Assembly (NCBI GenBank): GCA_002491195.1
Contig: DKVL01000056.1
Location: 31,193-95,192, forward strand
DNA: 64,000 nt
Origin: Lachnospiraceae bacterium UBA7179
GTDB taxonomy: Bacteria > Bacillota > Clostridia > Lachnospirales > Lachnospiraceae
Direction of reading: 5' to 3'
Shown here: piece after piece, positions 1 to 7,292 of the stretch
Layout: each line of letters begins with the position of its first letter
Position numbering within the stretch: the first letter of the stretch is position 1
Notes under the pieces: model-generated
What the model was told of the DNA's origin: nothing
Databases searched by the model: none
Seen by the model: the letters and a program-made list of their open reading frames with translations, nothing else
Position numbers and translations under genes: made by a program

Positions 1-2
1 TC

Positions 3-212
3 CACCATTATGTGTTTACGCCCGCATCCTTTGAGCTGCTGATATATGACCTGCGGATTTTGAATTTGATCGATATGAAGATCGTACATACATGGGGCAC
101 ATGGGGAAACGAGTTTATTGTCACGCTGCAGAAAACGGAGGAAAAACCGCGGTGGGACGCGCAATATCGTAAGCGGCTTCTGCGCCTGTCCAGTAAGCAG
201 GACCGTGTATAG
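3..212 (+). CDS. C-terminal end of a methyltransferase-like protein (partial)
   Basis: The frame is already open at the left edge and ends at 212, leaving about 69 residues. The stretch with FTPASFELLIYDLRILNLID followed by GNEFIVTL resembles the last part of class I SAM-dependent methyltransferases of the kind found beside glycosyltransferases. The SAM-binding motifs would lie outside the window, so the family is a guess from the tail alone. It could also be the C-terminal part of a larger glycan-modifying protein. The gene directly abuts a broken amidase copy, so its end may itself be a rearrangement junction. Confidence 0.4.
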   Translation, partial: HHYVFTPASFELLIYDLRILNLIDMKIVHTWGTWGNEFIVTLQKTEEKPRWDAQYRKRLLRLSSKQDRV

Positions 213-227
213 CAAAATGGAAATTCC

Positions 228-470
228 ATTCAGATACTTCCAAGGAGCCCATAGGACCAGGCGCCCCAGAGACAAAGATAAAGGTTTCCGGAGGAACATC
301 CGGAGTAAGCACCGGGCTGTCAGAGTATGAGTTCAATTTGGCAGTGGCATTCAAGTTGCAGGAAGAACTGCTAAACCGCGGATATGACGTGATGATGTGC
401 AGGGAGACCAATGACGTAAATATCAGCAATTCCGAAAGGGCTCAGATCGCAAATGACAACAATGCAGTGT
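228..470 (+). pseudogene. Truncated copy of N-acetylmuramoyl-L-alanine amidase
   Basis: This stretch is a clear DNA-level copy of the middle of the intact amidase gene near 1975-2215. Long identical runs are shared, for example around the words [28 protein letters not shown]. The copy has no start, signal peptide or linker. It begins abruptly after the upstream methyltransferase stop and leaves homology after the codons for DNNA. The zinc-ligand glutamate region (SEYEFN) is retained, but the first histidine (DAGH) and the second histidine (RIHANGS) are missing. It cannot encode a working amidase. It is a relic of a partial duplication or of recombination between amidase copies. Confidence 0.8.
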
Positions 471-829
471 TTATTTTCTGGTCTCCTTTTCAAAAAGAAG
501 ATGATGATATCTGCAATGCGGAAGTGAAGAGAAGGAAAAGGGCAAGAATTCAGAAGTTTTTATGGATTTGGAAAAATCAGATTTTTGCCATTTGCGGCAG
601 GATTTCATTACTAAGCGCCTGAGAAAAAGTTATATTTTCAAGATATTGATATTTTAAGGATATATATGTATTATATAGTTAATGTATCTCAAATGATCTT
701 GATAGCCTGCTTTACTTGCCTATGCCATGTATAGGCAAATGCGGCTATCTATCTTGACAGGTTGATACACAGGAAGGCTATATGTGAGTCAATATTATAG
801 GGCTATAAAGCGGAGAGGAGTGGGTATGT
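471..829 (+). other. Non-coding or decayed spacer
   Basis: After the amidase homology ends, the frame runs on through unrelated, charged codons to a stop at 620-622. A 31-codon frame at 562-657 reads like a protein tail (MDLEKSDFCHLRQDF) but has no family I recognise. The DNA then becomes AT-rich, carries a strong hairpin at 701-749, and ends with a good ribosome binding site (GGAGAGGAG, 812-820) for the TTG start at 830. No complete gene is visible. Confidence 0.5.
701..749 (+). repeat. Two-tier hairpin, possible intergenic repeat family
   Basis: An outer stem GATAGCC / GGCTATC (701-707 with 743-749) encloses an inner stem TTGCCTAT / ATAGGCAA (716-723 with 731-738) with a 7-base loop. There is no T-tract, so it is not a classical terminator. 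A structure with the same inner-stem sequence, same loop length and same two-tier layout occurs at 36728-36784. Confidence 0.6.
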
Positions 830-1617
830 TTGGATGATAAAGAATTGCTGGCGATTATCGACAGAGGAGAGTGTCATACAACGGAATTCAAAAAATCCAC
901 GACGGATATTACAAAAGATGTTTATGAGAGTATCTGTGCATTTTCTAACCGGGATGGAGGGCATGTGTTTTTAGGAGTGAAAGATAATGGTGAGATACTT
1001 GGCATTGAGCCTCATTGCATAGAGAAAATCAAAAAAGATTTTGTAACGGCAATTAACAATGTCAATAAAATGTATCCACCTTTATTTTTAACGCCAGTAG
1101 AATATAAGCTGAAAGGTAAAACGATATTGCACATTTATATACCGATTGGAACACAGCTAAGCAGGTGTTCCGAATGGTAATTGAGAAAGAACGGATCTTT
1201 GCAGAAAACAGTAACAGAACACATGGATTTGGCACGTTAAATTTGAATACATTTGAACCATTTCCTAAAAATCCTGCAATTTCCAAAGTATTTAGAGAGA
1301 TCGGACTTGCGGATGAACTGGGTTCCGGCATGAGAAATACTTATAAGTTTACAAAGCTGTATTCAGGGGGAACACCGCAGTTTGTAGAAGGAGATATTTT
1401 TAAAACGATTATTCCATTGAATGATACAGCAACGATGAAACTGGGGTCAACAGTGAGTGACCAAGTGAGTGACCAAGTGGCACAAAGCAATGTCGAGGAC
1501 AAAATACTTCAATATTGCAAAGTTGCTCGAACAAAGAAAGAAATTGCTATATACAATACCAGAGAAGCCACAAAGCAGATTGCAGAAATATGTAGCAAGG
1601 AAATGAGGGATGAATGA
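830..1617 (+). pseudogene. Schlafen/AlbA_2-type ATP-binding protein, internally deleted
   Basis: Residues from a TTG start at 830 form the N-terminal AlbA_2 (Schlafen-like) domain: an acidic TEFK motif, SICAFSNRDGGHVFLGVKDNG, and a tail IPIGTQLSRCS where family members usually have GTQVHRCNG. This frame stops at 1180. A second frame, open from about 1165 to 1617, supplies the family's C-terminal part: FAENSNRTHGFGTLNLNTFE, FPKNPAISKVFREIG, ADELGSGMRN and a short helix-turn-helix-like tail. Intact relatives are about 450-500 residues, so roughly 200 residues between the two parts are missing and the joint is out of frame. The intact family is a putative ATP-dependent regulator. The last codons overlap the start of the amidase gene. 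Confidence 0.8.
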
Positions 1618-2558
1618 GAATGAATAAGATCAGTTTCAGTCTGCTGCTTTTTATGGCAGTTTTATTGATGTGTGTTGGTTGTGGCAGCAAAAATGTTTCT
1701 GAGAAAACAATAGAAAACATTCCACCGGCTCTGAGCATACAGGAAAGTACAGAAAGCAGTTTCCAGACAGAGACACAGATCAAGATCCAGCTGGAAACGC
1801 AGACGGAGAATGCAACGGAGGTGCAGCCAGAAAACCCAATAGGGATGCAGACGGAGAATGCAACGGAAGTGCAGCCAGAAAATCTGGTAGAGGCGCAATC
1901 AGAGACACAGCCTGCCACAGGCGATCAGAACGGCAAACTGATCGTTATTGACGCCGGTCATCAGTCCAAAGCAGACACCTCCAAGGAGCCCATAGGTCCA
2001 GGTGCCACGGAAACGAAGATAAAGGTCTCAGGAGGAACCGTCGGAGTAAGCACCAGGCTGCCAGAGTATGAGTTAAATTTAGCAGTGGCATTCAAGCTGC
2101 AGGAAGAACTGCAAAACCGCGGATATGACGTGATCATGTGCAGGGAGACCAATGACGTCAATATCAGTAATTCCGAAAGGGCGCAGATTGCAAATGACAA
2201 CAATGCAGACGCGTTTATACGAATCCACGCAAACGGTTCAAACAATTCGAAGGCAAACGGAATGATGACCATCTGTCAGACTGCATCCAATCCGTATAAC
2301 AGTGATCTGTACAACAGCAGTAAATCCCTGTCAACCTACGTGCTGGACGAGATGGTGGCAAGCACAGGGGCGAAAAAGGAGTATGTATGGGAGACAGACA
2401 CGATGAGCGGGATCAACTGGTGCCAGGTTCCAGTCACCATCGTGGAGATGGGATATATGACCAATCCGGCGGAGGATGAGCTGCTGGCCACGGACGAATA
2501 CCAGTACAAGATCGCCAATGGGATTGCCAATGGAATCGATCTGTTTCTCGGACAGTAA
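1614..2558 (+). CDS. N-acetylmuramoyl-L-alanine amidase, probable lipoprotein
   Basis: This is a zinc-dependent Amidase_3 enzyme that would cleave the bond between muramic acid and the stem peptide of peptidoglycan outside the cell. Residues 1-25 form a signal peptide ending in MCVGCGS, a lipobox-like site with an unusual cysteine at -3. Residues about 27-105 are a Q/E/T-rich linker containing a tandem repeat. The catalytic domain starts at KLIVIDAGH. The expected zinc ligands and catalytic glutamate are present ([25 protein letters not shown]). Length is typical. The start could be 1614 or 1620; the purine-rich GAGGGATGA just upstream serves either. The gene overlaps the end of the broken Schlafen gene and is followed after 13 bases by the kinase gene. 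Confidence 0.92.
   Translation: MRMNKISFSLLLFMAVLLMCVGCGSKNVSEKTIENIPPALSIQESTESSFQTETQIKIQLETQTENATEVQPENPIGMQTENATEVQPENLVEAQSETQPATGDQNGKLIVIDAGHQSKADTSKEPIGPGATETKIKVSGGTVGVSTRLPEYELNLAVAFKLQEELQNRGYDVIMCRETNDVNISNSERAQIANDNNADAFIRIHANGSNNSKANGMMTICQTASNPYNSDLYNSSKSLSTYVLDEMVASTGAKKEYVWETDTMSGINWCQVPVTIVEMGYMTNPAEDELLATDEYQYKIANGIANGIDLFLGQ
1800..1895 (+). repeat. Two-copy 48-bp in-frame tandem repeat in the amidase linker
   Basis: Two adjacent 48-base units (1800-1847 and 1848-1895) encode [16 protein letters not shown] and [16 protein letters not shown]. The first 33 bases differ at a single position, which indicates a recent duplication. Being a multiple of three, copy-number change would alter linker length without breaking the protein. 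Confidence 0.9.
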
Positions 2559-2571
2559 GGAGGTGGGATGA

Positions 2572-3012
2572 ATGCCAATAATGGCGATCATGACAGGGAT
2601 TCAGGGGAGTGGAAAGAGTACATTTTGCAAGAACTATTTATCAGCGTATGACAGGATCAATCTGGATACGCTTCACACGCGGAATAAGGAAAATATCGCG
2701 ATTGATGAGGCATTTCAGGCAGAAAATGACATGGTCATTGACAACACGAATCCCACAGTGGAGGACAGGAAAAAGTATATCCTGAAAGCAAAGAAAAACG
2801 GCTACAGAGTCGTCGGCTATTTTATGCAGTCGCGGATTCGGGAGTGTATCGCCCGCAATGAGCAGAGGGAGGGAAAAGAAAAAGTTCCTACGACTGCGAT
2901 CGCAGCGACTTCGAAGAAACTGGAAATGCCGTCATACGAGGAGGGATATGATGAACTGTATTTTGTGCGGATTACAGATACGGGCATAGCGGTTGAGACA
3001 TGGCAGAAATAA
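2572..3012 (+). CDS. Polynucleotide-kinase-like P-loop ATPase
   Basis: A 146-residue single-domain P-loop protein. Walker A is TGIQGSGKST near the N-terminus. The motif VIDNTNPTVEDRKKYILKA matches the kinase domain of PNKP-type 5'-polynucleotide kinases, where DNTNP follows the phosphate acceptor-binding region. The segment near ARNEQREGKEKVP resembles the lid, and a hydrophobic tail follows. The family includes nucleic acid 5'-kinases but also poorly characterised small-molecule kinases, so the substrate is not certain. The start is fixed by AAGGAGGTG seven bases upstream. A Thg1-like gene begins about 40 bases downstream, suggesting joint work on RNA ends. Confidence 0.75.
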   Translation: MPIMAIMTGIQGSGKSTFCKNYLSAYDRINLDTLHTRNKENIAIDEAFQAENDMVIDNTNPTVEDRKKYILKAKKNGYRVVGYFMQSRIRECIARNEQREGKEKVPTTAIAATSKKLEMPSYEEGYDELYFVRITDTGIAVETWQK

Positions 3013-3051
3013 CACGTGTTAGCGAATTGTGGGAAGGATGGAAAATCAGAA

Positions 3052-3843
3052 ATGAACTTTGATGAATTGGATCAGAAGATGCGCATATATGAGCAATCGT
3101 TAGACCAGATTCTTTTACCGGAGACATATATGGTGGCAAGGCTGGACGGCAGGAGTTTTACGAGGCTTACGAAAGAAATCTGCCAGTTTGAGGCGCCATT
3201 TGATGTGCGGTTCCGGGACATGATGGTACATACTGTAGAACAATTGATGGACTGCGGTTTTCGTATTGTATATGGATTTACAGAGAGCGATGAGATATCG
3301 CTGTTGTTTGCTGTGGGAGAAAACGCGTTTGGGAGGAAGGTGCGCAAGTACAATTCCACGTTAGCTGCGGAGGCGAGCGCTTCCTTCTCGCTGGAACTTG
3401 GAAGGGCAGCTACGTTTGATTGCAGAATGGTGCCTCTGCCTACGCTGGAGCGGGTGCAGGACTATTTTCTGTGGCGGCAGGAGGATGCCCACAGAAATTC
3501 GTTGAACGCACATTGCTACTGGCTTCTCAGAAAAGAGGGGAAAACAGTCCGGGAAGCAACCAAAGAGCTGGAAGGACAGTCAGTGAGCTTTAAGAATGAG
3601 CTTCTTTTTTCCAGAGGAATCAATTTCGATCAGCTTCCGTCGTGGCAGAAGAGAGGAATCGGGATCTGGAAAGAGCAGTATGAAAAGGAAGGCTTTAATC
3701 CTGTGACAGGAAGTCATGAGGCAGCGGTCAGAAACAGACTGAAAGTTGAGTATGAGCTGCCGCTGGGGGAAGCGTATGCCCGGATGGTCTGCGGACTGCT
3801 CGAAGGATTTGAAAAGAATAGGATGGAAAAAAATAAAACCTGA
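3052..3843 (+). CDS. tRNA-His guanylyltransferase family protein (Thg1-like)
   Basis: About 263 residues. Thg1 and Thg1-like proteins add nucleotides in the 3'-5' direction, to make the G-1 of tRNA-His or to repair truncated tRNA 5' ends. The two metal-binding motifs are visible: VARLDGRSFTRLTK and YGFTESDEISLLF. Other family stretches include SLNAHCYWLLR and the RGINFDQLPSWQKRG region. In bacteria that encode G-1 in the tRNA-His gene, such proteins are thought to act in tRNA repair. The ATG at 3052 (preceded by GGGAAGGATGG) is preferred over a GTG at 3016 because family members begin just before the arginine-aspartate motif. The stop codon lies inside the terminator hairpin. Confidence 0.85.
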   Translation: MNFDELDQKMRIYEQSLDQILLPETYMVARLDGRSFTRLTKEICQFEAPFDVRFRDMMVHTVEQLMDCGFRIVYGFTESDEISLLFAVGENAFGRKVRKYNSTLAAEASASFSLELGRAATFDCRMVPLPTLERVQDYFLWRQEDAHRNSLNAHCYWLLRKEGKTVREATKELEGQSVSFKNELLFSRGINFDQLPSWQKRGIGIWKEQYEKEGFNPVTGSHEAAVRNRLKVEYELPLGEAYARMVCGLLEGFEKNRMEKNKT

Positions 3844-3869
3844 TGAAAACATCAGGTTTTTTCTTTTCT
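3835..3869. terminator. Bidirectional rho-independent terminator
   Basis: AAAACCTGATG pairs perfectly with CATCAGGTTTT across a four-base AAAA loop. It is followed by TTCTTTTCT and preceded by an A-rich run, so it can end both the plus-strand Thg1-like gene and the minus-strand pair that ends at 3871. Confidence 0.9.
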
Positions 3870-3870
3870 A

Positions 3871-4254
3871 TTAGGGAAGTGAGAAAAGATTTCTCACAAT
3901 TCCATATAGAACTAAGAAAATAATACAGACCCATAGTGCAATATTCTGCCAGAAACGCAACCGCCAACAACCTGTCTGAACATAACGAATCACATACGGA
4001 ATGAAAATAATTGTCAACAGAGGGGTTTCCAATAACAATACTGGATTTGCAGCAAAAGCTGCAGCAAAATCCAGCTGCAGCAATGCTGTGCACATATGAG
4101 TGACTCCGCATCCGGGACATTTCCATCCTGTCACGAAACGTACAGGACAAACAAAGCCAATCCCTGTATAATGGACAAACAAGCCATACGAGATTCCAAA
4201 AACCAAGAGGAGAATGGCGTTGCGGAGGACACAAAACAATCGTTTTTTGATCAT
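3871..4254 (-). CDS. DUF2752 family small membrane protein
   Basis: A 127-residue protein with three to four hydrophobic segments. The signature CPGCGVTH, preceded by CPVRFVTGWK and followed by ALLQLDFAAAFAANP, is that of DUF2752. No biochemical role is established for this family. The paired cysteines suggest a metal-binding or redox turn at the membrane. The gene follows the DUF4234 gene after 11 bases and likely shares its promoter at 4658-4686. The pair is often seen together in Clostridia, but I know of no assigned function. Confidence 0.8.
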   Translation of the reverse strand: MIKKRLFCVLRNAILLLVFGISYGLFVHYTGIGFVCPVRFVTGWKCPGCGVTHMCTALLQLDFAAAFAANPVLLLETPLLTIIFIPYVIRYVQTGCWRLRFWQNIALWVCIIFLVLYGIVRNLFSLP

Positions 4255-4265
4255 ACCCGCAGGGA

Positions 4266-4613
4266 TTAGTTGTTTGTACCTGCAAGATTGTTCAGCTCAT
4301 TCTGCATCAGTGCCCATGCAACAACAGGGATGAACAGGCAGAGGAGCAGGTAAAGTACGTTGTTGTTGCCAGAGGGCATACCCTGTCTCTGTCTTGCAAT
4401 GTCAATCTTCTCGCCCTGCTTGTATCCCCAGTACAGGCTGTAGATATTGCAGGTAACAATTGTAAGAAGGACTGTCATTCCGCCGGATGTTCCTTCGGTT
4501 CCTGCAGCAGCATTAGTGTCATTGGTCAGACACGCGAGCCAGTAAAGTCCATAGATACCACACGTAACGATGGATAAGAGGATGCACACCACGATGTTTC
4601 TTTGTTGAATCAT
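4266..4613 (-). CDS. DUF4234 family small membrane protein
   Basis: A 115-residue membrane protein. It has an internal repeat: LLSIVTCGIYGLYW near the N-terminus and LLTIVTCNIYSLYW in the middle, each forming a membrane hairpin half, followed by a third hydrophobic segment. This is the DUF4234 pattern, whose function is unknown. An AAAGGAGAG ribosome binding site lies seven bases before the ATG. It is the first gene of a two-gene minus-strand unit with its own very strong promoter, so it is probably well expressed. Confidence 0.8.
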   Translation of the reverse strand: MIQQRNIVVCILLSIVTCGIYGLYWLACLTNDTNAAAGTEGTSGGMTVLLTIVTCNIYSLYWGYKQGEKIDIARQRQGMPSGNNNVLYLLLCLFIPVVAWALMQNELNNLAGTNN

Positions 4614-4657
4614 AATAACTCTCCTTTGTATAAAATTTTTATAAACTTTTCTGACAT

Positions 4658-4686
4658 AGTATATAGTAGATTATGCTATATGTCAA
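4658..4686 (-). promoter_or_regulatory. Strong sigma-A promoter for the DUF4234-DUF2752 pair
   Basis: Reading the minus strand: a perfect -35 TTGACA (4681-4686), a 17-base spacer, and -10 TATACT (4658-4663), about 45 bases before the ATG. Confidence 0.85.
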
Positions 4687-4776
4687 TAGAAAAAAGCAAA
4701 AAATTTCTATTTCTTTCTCAATTTTATAATTGTATAAAACGTCATAAACTAAAGTTTATCCGTTCCAAAAATATAG

Positions 4777-4968
4777 ATGATAGATTCAGTACGCAAAAGG
4801 ATGGATGTCTGCTGCCGGCAGACCATAAATTTGGTATATAGCTTTGAACCTTTGAAAATAGTCACACCAGATCTGGCCCATAAGGTTAATGAAGCAGAAT
4901 TGCAAAAAAGTATTCAAAAGAGTAAGGAACTGGTGGCAGTGATTGAAGAATATAAGTATAAAAGTTAA
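4777..4968 (+). CDS. Short hypothetical protein or gene remnant
   Basis: A 63-codon frame ends in a plausible amphipathic tail (ELQKSIQKSKELVAVIEEY). No good ribosome binding site precedes it and no family is recognised. The second half looks like a real protein end, so this may be the decayed 3' remnant of a larger gene rather than a functional small protein. A terminator hairpin follows at 5028. Confidence 0.25.
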   Translation: MIDSVRKRMDVCCRQTINLVYSFEPLKIVTPDLAHKVNEAELQKSIQKSKELVAVIEEYKYKS

Positions 4969-5027
4969 AGAAATATTTGCAGAAAGTATGATGTAATCTT
5001 AATTTTATAATTTAAAGAAGTCCTAGA

Positions 5028-5067
5028 GGGAAGTATTTCCGTTAAAGATGGAGATACTTCCCTTTTT
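5028..5067 (+). terminator. Rho-independent terminator upstream of uvrB
   Basis: GGGAAGTAT (5028-5036) pairs with ATACTTCCC (5054-5062) and is followed by TTTTT. It sits after the short hypothetical frame and before the uvrB promoter, isolating the DNA repair genes from upstream transcription. Confidence 0.8.
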
Positions 5068-5129
5068 GTGTGGAAAGGAGCAAAATAAAATCCACGCAAA
5101 CAAAAGTTCCGAAAATATCTTCTTTTCTC

Positions 5130-5158
5130 TGTACAAATCCAAGGCTGTGTGCTATAAT
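5130..5158 (+). promoter_or_regulatory. Probable sigma-A promoter for uvrB-uvrA
   Basis: A -35 TGTACA (5130-5135), a 17-base spacer and a perfect -10 TATAAT (5153-5158) with an extended TG one base upstream. It lies 46 bases before the uvrB ATG. No convincing LexA palindrome was seen around it. Confidence 0.75.
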
Positions 5159-5204
5159 CATAAGTACTTTTTGGGTATTGAATTTTGGAGGTGATTTTTG
5201 TCCT

Positions 5205-7196
5205 ATGTTGTTTAAACTGCACAGTGAATACCAGCCTACAGGCGACCAGCCTGAGGCGATCGCGGAGCTTGTGAAGGGCTTTCAGGAAGGCAACCAGTTC
5301 CAGACTTTATTAGGCGTGACAGGTTCTGGCAAGACCTTCACGATGGCAAACATCATACAGGCGCTGCAGAAGCCAACTTTGGTGATCGCGCACAATAAAA
5401 CGCTTGCTGCACAGCTGTACGGCGAGTTCAAGGAATTTTTCCCGGAAAATGCGGTAGAATATTTTGTGTCTTACTATGATTACTACCAGCCGGAGGCGTA
5501 TATTCCATCATCGGATACCTATATCGCAAAGGATTCTGCAGTAAATGATGAGATTGACAAGCTGCGGCTGTCCGCGACGGCGTCTTTGACAGAGCGCAGG
5601 GATGTCGTTGTCGTTGCCAGCGTTTCCTGCATCTATGGTCTGGGAAGTCCTGATGAGTATCAAGGAATGATGCTGTCTTTAAGACCGGGCATGACAAAAG
5701 ACAGGGACGAAGTCATCCGTGCCCTGATTGAGATGCAGTATGACCGAAACGACATGGAGCTTGACAGGGGGCGTTTTCGGGTGCATGGCGATGTGGTTGA
5801 CATTCATCCGGCACAAGGGGGAGAGTACTGGATACGGGTAGAGTTTTTCGGCGATGAGATTGACCGTATTGCCGAGGTCGATCCGGTCACGAACAAGGTC
5901 AACGCCACATTGGAGCACACCACGATCTTTCCGGCGTCACACTATGTCGTTGCGCCGGAACGGATCGCCAAGGCGTGTGATGCCATCGAGGCGGAGATGA
6001 AGGAGCGGGTGCGCTATTTTAAGAGTGAGGACAAACTGTTGGAGGCACAGCGTATCTCGGAGCGGACAAACTTTGATATTGAGATGCTTCGAGAGACTGG
6101 ATTTTGTTCCGGAATAGAGAATTATTCAAGACATTTGAATGGAACGAAGGAGGGTGATCCGCCGTATTGCCTGATGGATTTCTTTACGGAGGATTATCTG
6201 ATTATCATTGACGAGTCCCATATGACGATTCCGCAGATCAGGGGAATGTATGCTGGCGACCGCTCCCGCAAAAACACACTTGTGGAGTATGGTTTCCGTC
6301 TTCCGTCTGCATTGGACAACAGACCATTGCGTTTCGACGAGTTTGAGGAAAAGATCGACCAGATGCTTTTCGTGTCGGCGACGCCAAACGATTATGAGGA
6401 ACAACATGAGCTGCTGCGTGCAGAACAGATCATCCGGCCGACAGGCCTGTTAGATCCTGAGATTGAAATTCATTCTGTGGAGGGGCAGATTGACGATCTG
6501 ATCGCAAGAATTAATACAGAGACGGCAAAGCACAATAAGGTGCTGGTGACAACACTGACAAAACGCATGGCTGAGGATCTGACAAAATATATGTCAGAGG
6601 TGGGCGTCCGCGTGAAATATCTGCACTCGGATATTGATACCTTGGAGCGTGCAGAGATTATTCGCGATATGCGCCTTGACGTGTTTGACGTGCTTGTCGG
6701 TATTAATCTATTGCGCGAGGGACTTGACATTCCGGAGATATCGCTGGTAGCGATCCTCGATGCGGACAAGGAGGGATTTCTGCGTTCCGCGACGTCCCTG
6801 ATCCAGACGGTCGGTCGGGCTGCGCGAAATGCAGAAGGCCATGTGGTCATGTATGCTGACACGATCACGGATTCAATGCAGGTGACGCTGGACGAGACAG
6901 CCAGAAGGCGTGCGATCCAGCAGAAATATAATGAAGAGCATGGGATCACGCCGCAGACGATCAAGAAGGCTGTAAGGGATCTGATCAGTATTTCCAAGGC
7001 GGTGGCAAAGGAAGAGCAGCGGTTTGCAAAAGATCCGGAATCGATGAATGAGAAGGAACTGAAGAAACTCATCGAGACGATTGAGAAAAATATGCGCAAG
7101 GCGGCTGCAGACCTCAACTTTGAGGCCGCGATGGAGCTTCGCGACAAGATGATGGAGCTCAAAAAGCAGCTGCAGGAGCTCACAGGCGGACTTTGA
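5205..7196 (+). CDS. uvrB: Excinuclease ABC subunit B
   Basis: UvrB of nucleotide excision repair: a helicase-fold protein loaded by UvrA that opens DNA at lesions and recruits UvrC. It is 663 residues, the usual length. Walker A GVTGSGKT lies at 38-45, the DNA-inserting beta-hairpin region has [13 protein letters not shown], the DEAD-like box is IIIDESH, and the later helicase motifs include [12 protein letters not shown] and QTVGRAARN. The UvrC-binding UVR motif is at the C-terminus ([13 protein letters not shown]). The frame is open further upstream, but the ATG at 5205 is chosen because the protein then begins [16 protein letters not shown] as in the family and GGAGGTGA lies ten bases before it. 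uvrA follows in the same direction. Confidence 0.98.
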   Translation: MLFKLHSEYQPTGDQPEAIAELVKGFQEGNQFQTLLGVTGSGKTFTMANIIQALQKPTLVIAHNKTLAAQLYGEFKEFFPENAVEYFVSYYDYYQPEAYIPSSDTYIAKDSAVNDEIDKLRLSATASLTERRDVVVVASVSCIYGLGSPDEYQGMMLSLRPGMTKDRDEVIRALIEMQYDRNDMELDRGRFRVHGDVVDIHPAQGGEYWIRVEFFGDEIDRIAEVDPVTNKVNATLEHTTIFPASHYVVAPERIAKACDAIEAEMKERVRYFKSEDKLLEAQRISERTNFDIEMLRETGFCSGIENYSRHLNGTKEGDPPYCLMDFFTEDYLIIIDESHMTIPQIRGMYAGDRSRKNTLVEYGFRLPSALDNRPLRFDEFEEKIDQMLFVSATPNDYEEQHELLRAEQIIRPTGLLDPEIEIHSVEGQIDDLIARINTETAKHNKVLVTTLTKRMAEDLTKYMSEVGVRVKYLHSDIDTLERAEIIRDMRLDVFDVLVGINLLREGLDIPEISLVAILDADKEGFLRSATSLIQTVGRAARNAEGHVVMYADTITDSMQVTLDETARRRAIQQKYNEEHGITPQTIKKAVRDLISISKAVAKEEQRFAKDPESMNEKELKKLIETIEKNMRKAAADLNFEAAMELRDKMMELKKQLQELTGGL

Positions 7197-7292
7197 TGCA
7201 TACAAACGGAGAGCGGATGGTGCGCGTGCAAAGGAAACACACGCTGTCCGATGGTAATATAATGATTGAGAAAGGTAAGGTATGGTACAAAA

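Noticed and set aside
60..2560. Insertion sequence or prophage remnant at the left border
   Set aside because: No transposase, integrase, terminal inverted repeats or target duplications were found; the scars are explained by homologous recombination and deletion.
5070..5204. LexA/SOS box upstream of uvrB
   Set aside because: Only half-site-like GTTC sequences were found; no inverted GAAC-N4-GTTC type palindrome near the promoter.
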